Shown: one piece after another, positions 1 to 11,019 of the stretch
Position numbering within the stretch: the first letter of the stretch is position 1
Layout: each line of letters opens with the position of its first letter
Source of the DNA: Buddleja alternifolia
Lineage: Eukaryota > Streptophyta > Magnoliopsida > Lamiales > Scrophulariaceae
Assembly: GCA_019426215.1 (NCBI GenBank)
Contig: CM033393.1
Coordinates: 6,730,046-6,794,045, forward strand
Reading direction: 5' to 3'
Length of the DNA: 64,000 bases
The notes under the pieces: model-generated
Told to the model about the DNA's origin: nothing
The model's input: the letters and a program-made list of their open reading frames with translations, nothing else
Databases searched by the model: none
Translations under genes and position numbers: made by a program

Positions 1-188
1 ATTCCTGCCAATATAGAATGAATTATGAAAGTAAAAATTCATCTTCTTTGTCTGCCATTTTTGCACTAAACTAGGAGATAGCTTTACTACCCAAGTTAGA
101 GAGACAAATTGAAGACAAAAACTGAAAGTTGAAGCTGCCAAGCAGCGTTCTTACATTAATTTCTGAGAGTTGAACCAAGCAGCAACAA

Positions 189-435
189 TGCGTAGCCTAG
201 CCTAGCCGAGATGGTAGAAAGAAGCGGTGTGCTCCTCCACCGTTTCAGCCGTTCCGTGGCCGAGAAACGCCGGAACGGCCGCTCCAAAGTCGTATCTCGG
301 CCGTATCGCCGCTTTTCGGCCGTTCCAGAACGGTCCACATACAAAACCGAGATGCCCGTGAATTTTGGAACGGCGGGGGCCGTTCCCGTTCCGGAACGGC
401 CGTTCCGGCCGCGAAAGCGGCGTTCCGGCGAACCA
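189..435. repeat. GC-rich palindromic patch
   Basis: A sharply bounded GC-rich stretch in AT-rich surroundings, built from variants of CCGTTCC and GGAACGG in both orientations. It includes a perfect 18-bp palindrome (CCGGAACGGCCGTTCCGG, 391-408). Open frames exist on both strands, but their translations are the low-complexity, Arg/Pro/Gly-rich products expected from such DNA, so I do not call a gene. I do not recognise the family, and clear terminal repeats or a target-site duplication were not found. Confidence 0.6.
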
Positions 436-1910
436 TGGCTGAGACATTCAGCCTACTTTACGCGTAGCAAAGTAGACAACCTTATCTAAGGGATAGTGGA
501 CTATGTTTGAACTTATACCTCTCTGAGGACCAGTGATAGAAGCCATCATTCAAGAACTCTACGATCACAATTATGAGAATTTTTTAGTCAGTTGTGGTGG
601 GTTTTGCTTTCTTAAAGTGGTGAAAGTCATTCCATACTAAACTTCTAGTTTCCTGTCCAAGAATGGTGGTTAAATATATGTGCATTAGTGATGATTAGAG
701 TTCGTCCCAAGTTCATTTTGACAATTAACAAAGTGGTGCATAACCAGTCTTTCCCCATAGACCTAACCATTTAAAACTCTTGCAAAGGCATACAATGTGT
801 GGTCCGATGTATAATGCCTACGCCCAAGCTACACTAAAATTTTTATTAACTTGTCTGTGAAACATTTTGTATGGTACAATCAGAAAGAGAGATATCTGTT
901 TATAGCTGGAATCTAGGTTATATATAAAGCTCAGTATAATCTCCTAGTTGGATCCACAGTCGGTATCACCCTACTTTATCTATTATATCAGACTCAACTC
1001 TGTCATGTTTACTCATTCACACACACACACACATATATATATATACACACCGATTGCTGAGATGGATAGTGATGGCTGGCCATGGTAGACGTCAGCAAAT
1101 TTTCAAAATAACAGAACCAAACGTACAAATGCATAATTAGCTTGAAATGGCTCTTTCCTTGGTGCAATATAATACCTCAACACAAGGATGAAGGAAGTAG
1201 CAAAAGAAAATCTTGAAAGTGACAGAAATGAATATATGAAAAATCAAGATAATTTTTTCATCATGATTTTAAAGCGTAAGATTAGAGAAAAGGGTAAGTT
1301 GGGTGATACCAGAAGGAAGGTGAAATGCGCGAGAAAGCGTTCGGAATCTGGATTGGCATCGGAAATTCCAACAGAATGTAGCAAATGTAAGGTCCTTTGC
1401 ACTCGCTCCAGCTTTTCTAGCCCTTCCATTTTGCAATTGTAAAAGAGAGAGAGAGAGAGAGCCCAACTGCAGACTCTGTGTTTGCAATTCTTTTCCCAAC
1501 GTTCTAGGAGTGCCTGCTGCAAATATAAGATTTAAAATAATTTATTTGGAAATATTTGCAAATCTTACTTATGATTCTAATTCTTTTATTTTAAGTAATA
1601 ATAATAAGCTATAATCTCTAAATTGGTAAAGAGTTGCTTAAAACTGATCATGATATTTTTATAATTAAAACAAATTTATTGTAGACATATTAATCACTTT
1701 TTTTGCAAACAATCTTGTGCAGCTTTGTTCTACTTATCAATTATGTTTGCAAACAATACCGACTTCTAATTTTTTTATCAATTCTAATTATTTATAATTT
1801 ATAATCACTTTTGTATAATCAGTTGTGTTTGCAAACACTCCTTAAGAAAAGAATCCCTTCTCTTTCACCTTTTCTTTGTTTCCTAGTTTTGATAAATTTT
1901 TAAGCCAAAT
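436..1910. other. Intergenic DNA, no gene seen
   Basis: AT-rich sequence with only short random frames. It holds a CA/TA microsatellite at about 1018-1050 and a GA microsatellite at about 1445-1461. A 1188-1442 frame is Lys/Arg-rich and matches no family I recognise. Confidence 0.6.
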
Positions 1911-1914
1911 TGCA

Positions 1915-2038
1915 CGTCGAACCATAGTTAGTAAAATACGGGATGGGTATTAAATGTTATATTATTCGTACATTGTACGTTCAACCATAGTTAGTATAAT
2001 GCGGGATGGGTATTAAATGTTATATTATATGTACAAGT
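1915..2038. repeat. Two-copy tandem repeat, about 64-bp unit
   Basis: Two adjacent imperfect copies each contain AACCATAGTTAGTA, then an A/G-rich stretch with GGGATGGGTATTAAATG and TTATATTAT. They differ at several bases. No coding content or recognised family. Confidence 0.75.
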
Positions 2039-2140
2039 ATTATTTAATTTTTTGAACAAAAATACGGTGATGGAAATAATATGTACCGTCATATGTACGC
2101 GTATATTACGTATATAACAAACAAAAGTACGGGATGTAAA

Positions 2141-2426
2141 GCAAGGGGGTATGGCCAAAGTGGTCACAAGGCCTTTGGCCGTGAAAGCCCATCCGGGTTC
2201 GAAACTCAAGTGTAGTGGATTGGGAGAAAGGGGATAGTTTGGGGAGTTTACTCCTCCGTCCTCCCCCAGATCCTCTCCTGGGGGCCCCTGTGCTTATCGA
2301 ACCCGTCGCCTATGGGTAACCTAGGACGGCTTACCTCCATACGTGGTTTGCGGGCTATTGCATATGGATAGGTTTGCTCTGCTGGGTAACCGGCGGAGAT
2401 TTACCTTGAGATTTCCAAAAAAAAAA
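2141..2426 (+). mobile_element. tRNA-derived SINE with target-site duplications
   Basis: A short retroposon with a tRNA-like head. It has an A-box-like region near 2152 (TGGCCAAAGTGGT) and a good B box at 2196-2206 (GGTTCGAAACT), the internal RNA polymerase III promoter layout. It ends in an A tract at about 2417-2426. Direct repeats flank it: AAAGTACGGGATGTAAA ends at 2140 and AGTACGGGATGTAAA sits at 2427-2441. The head resembles the plant Au-SINE type as I know it, but I could not run a family comparison. It encodes no protein and would have relied on LINE machinery in trans. Confidence 0.85.
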
Positions 2427-2546
2427 AGTACGGGATGTAAAAAACGAAAAATCATATTATTTTTCTTAGATAATTATATGACTTACTCAATCCAATTGGA
2501 AAATTTTTATAAAATCTCATTCGAACTCTAACTATATTATATTTAA

Positions 2547-3230
2547 CAGTGTTTTAAAAGGTGAAGACGCGGGGCGGGGCATTTTATGTCCCACAAGGCG
2601 GAATTTTGCTTTTTTAGTATTAAAAAAATATAATATAATATTAAGAATTAATTTAAATTAGCAAAAAATTATAAAATTGAAGGATAAAATTAAGTAAAAA
2701 AATAAGATAAAGAAAGTTAAAACTAATAATATATTCAACCATGCAAACTAAAAGTCCAAACTCAACTCTTGCAAAAAACAATCAAGATAGGCAAATAATT
2801 GTTTCAAATTCTAGTGTTACGTAAAATTAAGATTTAAAATAATAGTTAACGATCACTAATTTACTCAATCACTATCAAAAGTCTCATCATTAAGATCATT
2901 ATTCTCATCTTCAGCTCTCAATACTCGAGCATTAAACTGTGTTGCTCTTGCAGCTTTTTTTTTCTTTTTTTAATGTTTGATTTAATTGAATAAGTGGGTC
3001 ATAGATTTTTACTAAAATAATAAAACATATAAAAAGTTTAAGTGGGTTTTAAATTGGAACTTGGAAAAAAAAATCAATTTAGGCCTAAAATCATACCGTA
3101 TGGACATGAAATACATTGGGCGTGCGCCCAAGGACTGGGCGCACCCATGAGGGGTTACGCCCCCCTCCTATTGCCTCGGGCGTTTCAGCAACATCCCGGA
3201 CGCGCCCCGAAACTGCCTTTTAAAACACTG
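2547..3230. mobile_element. Non-autonomous hAT-type element, 684 bp
   Basis: Terminal inverted repeats CAGTGTTTTAAAAGG (2547-2561) and CCTTTTAAAACACTG (3216-3230) are perfect over 15 bp. An identical 8-bp duplication, ATATTTAA, flanks the element at 2539-2546 and 3231-3238. An 8-bp TSD with CA...TG termini is characteristic of the hAT superfamily. Subterminal regions are GC-rich (GGGGCGGGGC near 2570, and GGGCG motifs at 3120-3205), as often seen in hAT ends. There is no transposase inside, so it would need one in trans. Confidence 0.9.
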
Positions 3231-3238
3231 ATATTTAA

Positions 3239-3488
3239 AGTTAGAAAACAACTTTAAATCAATCTCTAAATTATGTAGAAATTACACATGAAACAAACTT
3301 TATATCAAATTCAACTAATATTTTCCCTACTAAAAGCGTAAATTTAAAGTAGCAAAAATAATTAAATAACTTAAATGACAATAGTAAAATAGCAAATTAA
3401 AGGTGTTGTCCTTAAACAATTAACTAAGAAAACTGAAGATAAAAAAATTCCAATCGTAATTGTTCTAAAAGCAACAAAAAGTAGTAAG
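3239..3488. other. AT-rich spacer, no gene seen
   Basis: Sequence between the hAT-type element and the decayed hAT transposase. I see only homopolymer-rich, non-coding DNA; it may be the 3' part of the transposase-bearing element. Confidence 0.5.
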
Positions 3489-4790
3489 CTAATTATCAAT
3501 TTGATGAACTCCAGTCACATCTAACCAAGACAAATCTTCATCAAACATAGCATTGGACTCTCTTGAATCTGATCTATAGCCGTCTTCGTCTTGGTCAGGA
3601 TCAAAATAACCAGGAAGTTCATTCAAATTATCAAGATCAATAGGCTCCAAGTCTCGCGCTTCCAAAACGTTAAACTTTTTCATCATTGATGTATTCATTC
3701 TAACATATACAAGAGTATCCAACATTTGAGGTGCTAGCTGATTCCTCTCTTTTTGTTTGTGTAGCTTCCCAAGCACTCCAGTTTCTTTCACCCGGTGAAG
3801 AGCTACAAGGTTGGCTTAATATTCGAATCGCATATTTACGGAATGTAGATAAAGGATCTCCACAATAATCCCACCAAATTCCTACATGAATATATGACAT
3901 AAATTCCATGTAATATTTTCTGAAACATATAAATTAGAATAATAAGATAAAGTAAAAAACTAATAACTTGGATGTGATGTCTTTAGCATGGTAAAATGCG
4001 GTAGATGTGAATATGAATGAAGTTTTTATCCTATAAAGTTGAACCTCTTTTAGAAAGGTAGCCTTCTCTTCTAATGCAACTAAGTTTTCAAGCAAATAGG
4101 CAATGTCTTCCTTCATTTTCTTGTCCTCCCTAAAATCTCACTGCACATATAGGCGGGACTGAGAAAAGCAAATGCAGGATGGACTGGATGAATTATATTT
4201 CTAGTTTGCCTCACTTCAAACAAAGTCCATATGTGTATATACTTGCTTTGATTATTATGACAATTTTGTTTGATTATTATGACAATTTTGTTTGATTGTT
4301 TCCTTTGCTCTTTTCATTGCTTCATACAAATTAGCCAGAAGTGGAACCCTCTCCATCAACCAATCGAAGAATTGGAACAACAGGCTCCAAACCTTGCAAC
4401 ACCTCTTTCCCCTGTCTTCAACATTCGGAGCTTTGAATAATATCTATTATTTTCTTGGCCATTGCTTGTTTACTATAATCTAATCCTCTCCAAGTAGTTG
4501 ATGCAACAAACACCCTCAATTCATTTTCAATATTAATTATAGACTCGACCATTTTGAAGTTCAAAGCAAATCAAGTTGCACAAGGATGTTTTAAGTCTTT
4601 ATTATTTGTGTGCTCTCTCATCAATGATGGGATGGTTGTATGCCTGTATATATATATATAATAATTAATTTGGCATCATCTATAACCTTGCGCACCCATT
4701 CAATTTCGACATATATGTCCTTCAAAAGCAATTGTATTCCGTGAGCAGCATATCGAGTTTTCATGTGGGCCTAAATATCTCTCGCCAAAT
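3489..4790 (-). pseudogene. Decayed hAT-family transposase (DUF659 plus dimerisation domain)
   Basis: Read on the minus strand, this is a broken hAT transposase. The 5' side (about 4790 down to 4290) translates to fragments typical of the DUF659/RNase H-like region, including YAAHGIQLLLKDI and, after several stops, PILRLVDGEGS. The 3' side keeps the hAT dimerisation signature: WWDYCGDPLSTFRKYAIRIL and SQPCSSSPGERNWS, followed in a shifted frame by KERNQLAPQMLDTLVYVRMN. The tail is Asp/Glu-rich and ends near 3489. A polypyrimidine stretch with TTTCAG near 3920 suggests an old intron. Several in-frame stops and at least one frameshift (near 3795) make it non-functional. It was probably part of an autonomous hAT element whose ends I could not define. 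I do not claim it mobilised the 684-bp element next to it. Confidence 0.8.
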
Positions 4791-4803
4791 TAACATACTT
4801 TTA

Positions 4804-4919
4804 GAGGGAAATTCCTTTGGTGCACCCAGTGTACCATATATTAAGTTGTGTATATCACGTGGTGATGTGGCATAATCACCACCTGATGTTCAACACGCAG
4901 TGCACCAAAACATTTCCCA
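4804..4919. mobile_element. Small foldback MITE, about 116 bp
   Basis: The left end (GGGAAATTCCTTTGGTGCAC) pairs imperfectly with the right end (GTGCACCAAAACATTTCCCA), and an inner pair (GTGGTGAT / ATCACCAC) extends the hairpin. It has no coding capacity. A TSD was not resolved. Confidence 0.6.
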
Positions 4920-5398
4920 CTTAAGCGGGCACACATAAATTACAGCATCAAAAACAGCTCCATCTGGGGTTAGATGATTTGGCAACATCGTAAGATACAA
5001 AGCAAATCATCTTCCTCTGGAGTTCTTAAACAGCAAATCATAAGATACAGTGCAGCAGAATTTTAGCACAGCATCAAAAACAAGAGACAATTATCTACTG
5101 TGTGCTTCATGATTTACCTCTATTCCATACACAAAAACTACAAAAAGAAACAATTTACTGATCCAATACAATTACTTGTTCCTCAAATATCATGATTCAT
5201 GAACAAAATAATGTCACTCATTTCTTTACATCTTCCCATCTTCCGCAATGAATCTTGTTTAAACAAACTGGAAATACCCATAAACCAGGCTAAAAATACA
5301 TATTAGCTACAAGCAGGACAAATATATGAACACGATCGAGCCCTCCGCTCACAACAACAAATGAGACCGAGAAACGGATCCAAGTTTGTACTTAAAAT
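4920..5398. other. 3' flank of the host gene
   Basis: AT-rich sequence downstream of the minus-strand gene's stop codon. It probably includes the 3' UTR, but I could not fix a polyadenylation site. No other gene is seen. Confidence 0.4.
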
Positions 5399-8300
5399 CT
5401 AGGGTCTGTCGTTGTTGGCTTTTTCGTGGGATGCCAGACTTTTCATTTGGTTTATTTCCAAATTTGCTACTCCATCAACTGAGGACTTAGAAGTGTTGGA
5501 TGCTTTCAAATCTCGACTTTTTGCTGGTTTGGTTTCCCACAACTTCCCAGCTTTCCCAATTGCAAGAATGAGCTCAAGCTGTTTTTGTTGTTGCTCCTGA
5601 GGTATACACGACAAGAATTAGAAGCCAATTAACACCATAATTTGAACTTCGATTAAGAAGTACATTATATATATCATTATGATTGAGACAAAATAAAAAG
5701 TGCTTTACTTAAATCTACTGCAACTACAGGTGAGTCATTTTCTAACATATTTGCAACATAAATACAATGGGAAAAAGAAAAATTAATCTGTTTTTATGTT
5801 ATTTCATACTGTACAATTCTTTTCTTTGTGGGATCATTTTGCCACGAGAGGGAATGAGAAGACTTATAGAATGGATTGCTAGCTATGCCTAGATTGCGGA
5901 TAAATGGAAATTTTATTAGTTGTAGCCAATACCTAATTGCAAATAATTCCTACAACTTCAGGAGAAAAGGAGGCATTTACCTATTACAGATGGTGCGATA
6001 TGATTCTTTTTTGTTAACAATTCCTTCTGTCGTGTATCCTCAATTAATGCAACCTCGGATGCTATGTTTCAATTTTAGATTCTAGTATTGAGTTAAATGT
6101 TACACCTAGAGGTTCTATATTATGGGGAAATCCTACTCCACTAGTACCAATAGACAGCATAAGGCAAGAAGCACTACACCTAGGAATCAACAACACGAAA
6201 CCCTTGTTAGAAATTACCCATTTCCTTATTGGGGTCGGGAGTAAAAGAATGGTTGGGACAACAAACATCCATCTCATTCATACTTTGGATACCAATATAA
6301 CCATCGAAGGCTGTTGAAGTGACTAAATTCCTGGAAATTAGGAGGCGTTGAAGTGATAAAGAAATTTAGTCAAAAATATTTCTTCGTTATTTCTTCTCCA
6401 CTGAAAATATGAGTTATTTCCAGATATCTCAGGTCCAAGCAAAAAGAATAAATTTGATCTGGTCGGGGAATTGCAGTCAAAACTTTGGCACACCCTGGTT
6501 GCCACCCTAGTTTTAAATGCCGTGTAAAAAGTAATTTTCCTATATCAGTTGAAAAATTCAATGAATGAATATTACCTGCATAGCGAGCAGAACCTTTTGA
6601 ATTTCACCAAGCTCCTTCTCCAGAATGTCTTCTTGTGCTGCCAATGCTCGAGTCGCCTCAGAATTCTTTTGAACCAATGCTGCAGTCTGAAATAACATAC
6701 GGGAAAGTTAAAGTTTTAGCTCAAGTCCCCAAAATAAATACGAAATACGAAAAATGCTTAAATGAACCATGTGTACAAACACCATAGATGAATCCACATC
6801 ATCAATGAAAGGCAGTAGATAATAATGTGCCTGAGTGCCTCAACCTGACCTTTTGGTGTTTGAACACCCAGTGCATTTAAGCATTTTCCCTCACACACTC
6901 CCACAAACGACGGAGAACGAGGGTGTAATAGAAACTATTGTCACTTATCAATTAAAGGTGATGTAGGCAACATGAGTCATGGACTGACCAACTAGAGTTA
7001 GGACCTCAAACTTATAAGAAACACCGAAGATCACTAGTGAAACAGAAAATCTTGACTTCTAGCCTTCTACAAAGACCATAGCTTCTCACAGAAAACGTAT
7101 TTGCTATCCTGTAGTAATCAGGGTGATTTGATAATTGTCAAAGATGACAAATTTGTGGTCTAGATATTTTACTTTGATATCAACAGCATGTGAACTACAT
7201 TAGGTTTCAACTCTCGATAGGAAACCTCATTTCCGTACTCTGCAATCTGAATCCCGTCATTTATATCCAATTTTCTTATCAACCAAAAAGATGGCATTTC
7301 CTTCCCACCTTTGGTTCTTAAGATAACCCCCTCCCATCCCATACTTTATAGTTAGCAAATAATTACGCCAAATGCCCACCTTTCCCTTAAATTTGGCATA
7401 CTTGATACGTTTTAGCAAATTAGTGGCCCTCTTTACAAATATAGATCGTTCAAGGGAATGTATATATTTTACCTAGACAACGACTGCTTATCAAGTTTTA
7501 GATGTTCAATCATGTCCTCAATAAGGACAATGGATATTAGTGAAATAAATACTTACTGAACAAAATTTCACTTCACTCCTTCAGTAACTATCCCTACAGT
7601 ATTTCTTGGTTATCAATCATTACACATTACACATATCATTCACCAAACCAACATGCGTTGGGTTACTAATAATACACACCAAAAAGCCAAAACTAAATGC
7701 AGCATAATTAGCCTTCATCTTGCAGCAAAGATGACTTCAACTATCATTTGCCCCAGTCAAGCGGGTCAAATCCCCAGGACCAATACCCCCCTCCCTCCCC
7801 CCCGCGCTCTTTCGTCCACCTACAATGAGGTCAAGCCATCCAAAAGTATAAATGATGTATCAGCACATAATTCCATAGAACGTTAGTATTACTAAATCAC
7901 AGCATTGCTACATTCCATATAACAAGTGACTCTACCTAAGGAGACAAATTCTGCATCTTTTTTCATGAAAAGATATTTCATCCTCATTCTCAACAAAATA
8001 CAGTCCAGCATACTCCATCTGTAATTAAAGCATGAAATCTACAGCTAACAAACCAAATGCCCCACCAAATCACTAACACAAATGTAATTCAAATTACCTC
8101 CGCAATGGGTTCCTTCAAAGCCTTCCGGGTAACCCGAAACCGAATCCCGAGCTTCTCAAGCTGTCTTGACAAAACCCGAATGACAGTAGCTGAGCTCCGC
8201 AAATCCTCCTCCAATTTCTCCACTCTCTCCAACAAATTAGCCCCATAAGAAGCCGACGACCCTCTGGAAGACTCAACCCCACAAATCCTCCTCCATTGCC

Positions 8301-8748
8301 GCCGCCTTATCACCGCCCCAACCACCACACCGCTCACCAGAACCACACACTGCCACACTAAAATCTTGTTCCCCAACCACCCCGACGATCCTCCTTTTTG
8401 TATCCCACACGCCACAGCGATGTAAACAGACACAGCCGCGGAGGAAGCGAGGCTGAGGAATTCAAGAATAGAAAGAAAGGCATCGAAATTGACGCCGTTT
8501 AATGTGGTTCTATTTCCGTCCTGTGAGGCTCCTCCTCCGTATGGTTCTTCAAAAGAGGCGTTGATTTTTGCGACGGGAAAAGGGTGGTGTTGGGATGTGA
8601 AGAATCTGTAATTGGGGAAATGGGTGGTTCTTGAATTTAGGGTTCGAAATTGGAGTGTAGGGGATTTTAGGAAATGGGTTGGGGAGAGAGGGAGATTAGA
8701 GGAAGTTGGGTTCTTGCTTATGAAGATGTGTTGGAGTGTGAGTGACAT
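5399..8748 (-). CDS. Predicted plastid membrane/coiled-coil protein, 3 exons
   Basis: Three minus-strand exons join in frame at consensus GT-AG sites: exon 1 at 8748-8098 (217 codons), exon 2 at 6686-6576 (37 codons) and exon 3 at 5596-5399 (65 codons plus TAG), giving 319 residues. The ATG at 8748 is the first in the frame. Residues 1 to about 60 are rich in Ser, Thr, Phe and Arg with few acidic residues, as in a chloroplast transit peptide. Two hydrophobic segments lie at about 91-115 and 127-147. From about 171 to 275 the chain is charged and heptad-like (LLERVEKLEEDLRSS, then EDILEKELGEIQKVLLAMQ), predicting a long coiled coil that spans all three exons. The tail is polar and Lys/Ser-rich. 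I do not recognise a named family or function. The clean frame across three splice junctions, set against decayed neighbours, argues for a real expressed gene. Confidence 0.88.
6749..6888. mobile_element. MITE inside intron 1 of the host gene
   Basis: The left end (AAAAATGCTTAAATGAACCA, continuing to ACAAACACCA) pairs with the right end (TGGTGTTTGAACACCCAGTG, then CATTTAAGCATTTT), giving inverted arms of about 35 bp. The motif GTGCACCCAGTG or close variants also occurs in the 4804-4919 MITE, so the two may be related. It lies in intron 1 and does not touch the splice sites. Confidence 0.65.
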
Positions 8749-8880
8749 TGTTGTATCACAGTGATTTTGTTTAATGTGTCAAACATTAATGGGCGTTTTG
8801 GATGTTGAGGGTATTGTAAAGAATTGCATGGATTTGAATTTAGTGGGTTTTACAGAAAGTTGGGAGCTCTTCACAGCTCT

Positions 8881-8907
8881 GTGAGAGAGAGAGAGAGAGA
8901 GAGAGAG
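8881..8907. repeat. GA microsatellite upstream of the host gene
   Basis: A (GA)n run about 130-160 bp upstream of the ATG; on the gene's strand it reads (CT)n. CT/GA tracts are common in plant core promoters and 5' UTRs, so it may mark the 5' UTR or promoter. No clear TATA box was fixed. Confidence 0.6.
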
Positions 8908-9054
8908 GAAAGCAGAAAACTGATAAAAGGAGGACGATAACTTCAATGGTTGGCGCCGGGAGTAATTAAGCCGCGCACATTAGCTTTTCTACAACTCAAC
9001 ATTGTTAAGTATAGGTCAGGCCAAATTGCATTTTTGGTCTAATATATTTGTTCT

Positions 9055-9361
9055 TGTTATGAATAATTATATGGATGTTCATGTATACTCCACTACATGA
9101 TATGATAGATAATCATTTCTCCTTCTCTTTATGTTATAGTGAATGATCATTGCTCTTCCACTACTTGTAAATCCATTTTTTCCATTATGTACTCAACTCT
9201 TGAAATAATTGTACCTACTATTTTGTGCCTATAAATAGGACATGAAGTTGTATTGTTAAGATACACCAAAATCAAAAAAAGAATTCTCTTCTTAATTCTC
9301 TAGTCTCTCTACTTTAAAATATTTGTGTATATTTCATAATATTTGGGGTTATTTTATAACA
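9055..9361 (+). repeat. Copia 5' LTR
   Basis: 307 bp, starting TGTTATG and ending ATAACA. A likely TATA box (CTATAAATA) lies near 9230. By eye it differs from the 3' LTR at six positions, all transitions, and at each of them this copy carries A or T. Confidence 0.93.
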
Positions 9362-9809
9362 CGTTATCAGCACGATCCGTCTCAAGTTGTTAGTCATTAT
9401 CTTTTCGGATTGGCATTGAGGTAGAAGCAAAAGCACTTGCAGAGGAAGAGAATTAGGTGGGAAAATTATCTCATCTATTTGTTTGCATCCATTAACATCA
9501 TATATGTATTTACTTTACAGAACCATTATGAATGATCATCATAAAATAATTTTTATATTAAGTTTTCATGTTTAATGGCACATAAGGAAATTTAGTCTTT
9601 ACTTCTAGGTTTTCTTTGCCTTCCGTGAGTAGTCATCAAGGTGTGTGCATATAGAATAGATACATGATGAAATATTCCAAACTTTATAGTATCACATGTT
9701 CTAACAAATCAAGCAGATTATACTGACATCCCCACGCATTATATGTCTTATTATTATCGTTTATTGATTCACTATCTAACTTTTCTTATACTTTGATGAT
9801 AGTGTTATA

Positions 9810-10868
9810 ATGACGAATCTTGCAAAACTTGATTTTGTGGCTCTTGACATTACGGGGAAGAATTATTTATCTTGGGTGTTAGATGCTGAAATTCATTTAG
9901 ATGCAAATGATCTTGGAGAAACAATTAAAGAAGGAAATAAAGCATCTAATCAAGAAAAGGCTAAAGCTATGATTTTCCTTCGTCACCACCTTCATGAAAG
10001 CTTAAAAAATGAGTATCTTACTATAAAAGATCCACTTGTTCTTTGGAATAATTTAAAAGAAAGATATGACCACCAGAAAACTGTTATTCTTCCAAAAACT
10101 CGTTATGATTGGATGCATTTACGATTGCAAGATTTCAAAACCGTAAGTGAGTATAACTCTGCAATGTTTAGAATCAGTTCTCAATTGAAATTGTGTGGAG
10201 AGAAAATCAACGATGAGGATATGTTAGAAAAAACATTCTCCACTTTTCATGCATCCAATGTGCTCCTGCAGCAGCAATATCGTGAAAAAGGTTTTCAGAA
10301 ATATTCTGGACTGATTTCTTGCCTACTTGTGGCTGAACAAAACAATGAGCTTTTGATGAAAAATCACGAGTCCCGTCCAACTGGTTCTGTTCCATTCCCT
10401 GAAGTGAATGTAATAACCCATAACCATTTTAATAATGAACCAAATCGTGGCCGTGGTCGTGGCCGTGGTAGAGGCCGTGGTATTGGACATGGACGTGGAC
10501 GTGGTCGTGGATATGGTTTTGGAAATCGTGGTAGTTATTCAAAGAACACATCTTTCCACCAGAAGTGGAAAAATAATGAAGAGAAAAATGAAGGTGGCCA
10601 AAATAGCAAATCTTTGGAAAATTTATGCTATCGTTGTGGTGGTAAAGGTCATTGGTCTCGTACCTGTCGTACACCAAAACATCTTGTTGACCTTTACCAA
10701 GAATCGTTAAAAGGTAAAGGAAAGAAGATAGAAACAAATTTTGCTTTTGAAGAAAGCGATTCTGATCGTGGCCATTTTGATGACACTCATTTAGATGTTG
10801 CTGATTTCTTTGCTGATCCTGATGGAAAAATTAATCACTTGATTGGAGATGGAAGTGTTAAAAAATAA
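9810..10868 (+). CDS. gag: Copia Gag (nucleocapsid) protein
   Basis: A 352-codon intact frame starting at the first ATG after the leader. Residues of about 5-190 resemble the copia Gag core (LTR copia-type gag/UBN2 fold), with NYLSWVLDAEIHL near the start and LWNNLKERYDHQKTVILP further on. A Gly-Arg repeat region at about 210-240 (RGRGRGRG) probably binds RNA. It is followed by a CCHC zinc knuckle, CYRCGGKGHWSRTC, near residue 273. Gag packages the element's RNA into cytoplasmic virus-like particles. It ends in TAA about 150 nt before the pol frame rather than being fused to it. Confidence 0.9.
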   Translation: MTNLAKLDFVALDITGKNYLSWVLDAEIHLDANDLGETIKEGNKASNQEKAKAMIFLRHHLHESLKNEYLTIKDPLVLWNNLKERYDHQKTVILPKTRYDWMHLRLQDFKTVSEYNSAMFRISSQLKLCGEKINDEDMLEKTFSTFHASNVLLQQQYREKGFQKYSGLISCLLVAEQNNELLMKNHESRPTGSVPFPEVNVITHNHFNNEPNRGRGRGRGRGRGIGHGRGRGRGYGFGNRGSYSKNTSFHQKWKNNEEKNEGGQNSKSLENLCYRCGGKGHWSRTCRTPKHLVDLYQESLKGKGKKIETNFAFEESDSDRGHFDDTHLDVADFFADPDGKINHLIGDGSVKK

Positions 10869-11019
10869 ATTTGTTACGTTTTAATTCTAGTAATTTATAA
10901 ATAAATATTTAAGCATGTTGTTTTCTTTTTAAGAATGAATTTATTTATAAGATTATCGTTGCTTATATTAAATAATATTGTTTGATATTGATTTATTTCT
11001 TTTTATGTTTCAATAAAGA

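Noticed and set aside
211..489. Overlapping open frames on both strands in the GC-rich patch
   Set aside because: Composition-driven; low-complexity Arg/Pro/Gly peptides with no domain.
1188..1522. Short frames on both strands near 1.2-1.5 kb
   Set aside because: No recognisable domain, splice context or conservation signal; they include a GA microsatellite.
2150..2215. Possible tRNA gene
   Set aside because: A- and B-box-like motifs are present, but the sequence does not form a full cloverleaf and belongs to a SINE with A tail and TSDs.
10207..10737. Additional frames in copia gag, including His- and Val-rich ones
   Set aside because: Shadows of the Gly-Arg repeat region in other frames.
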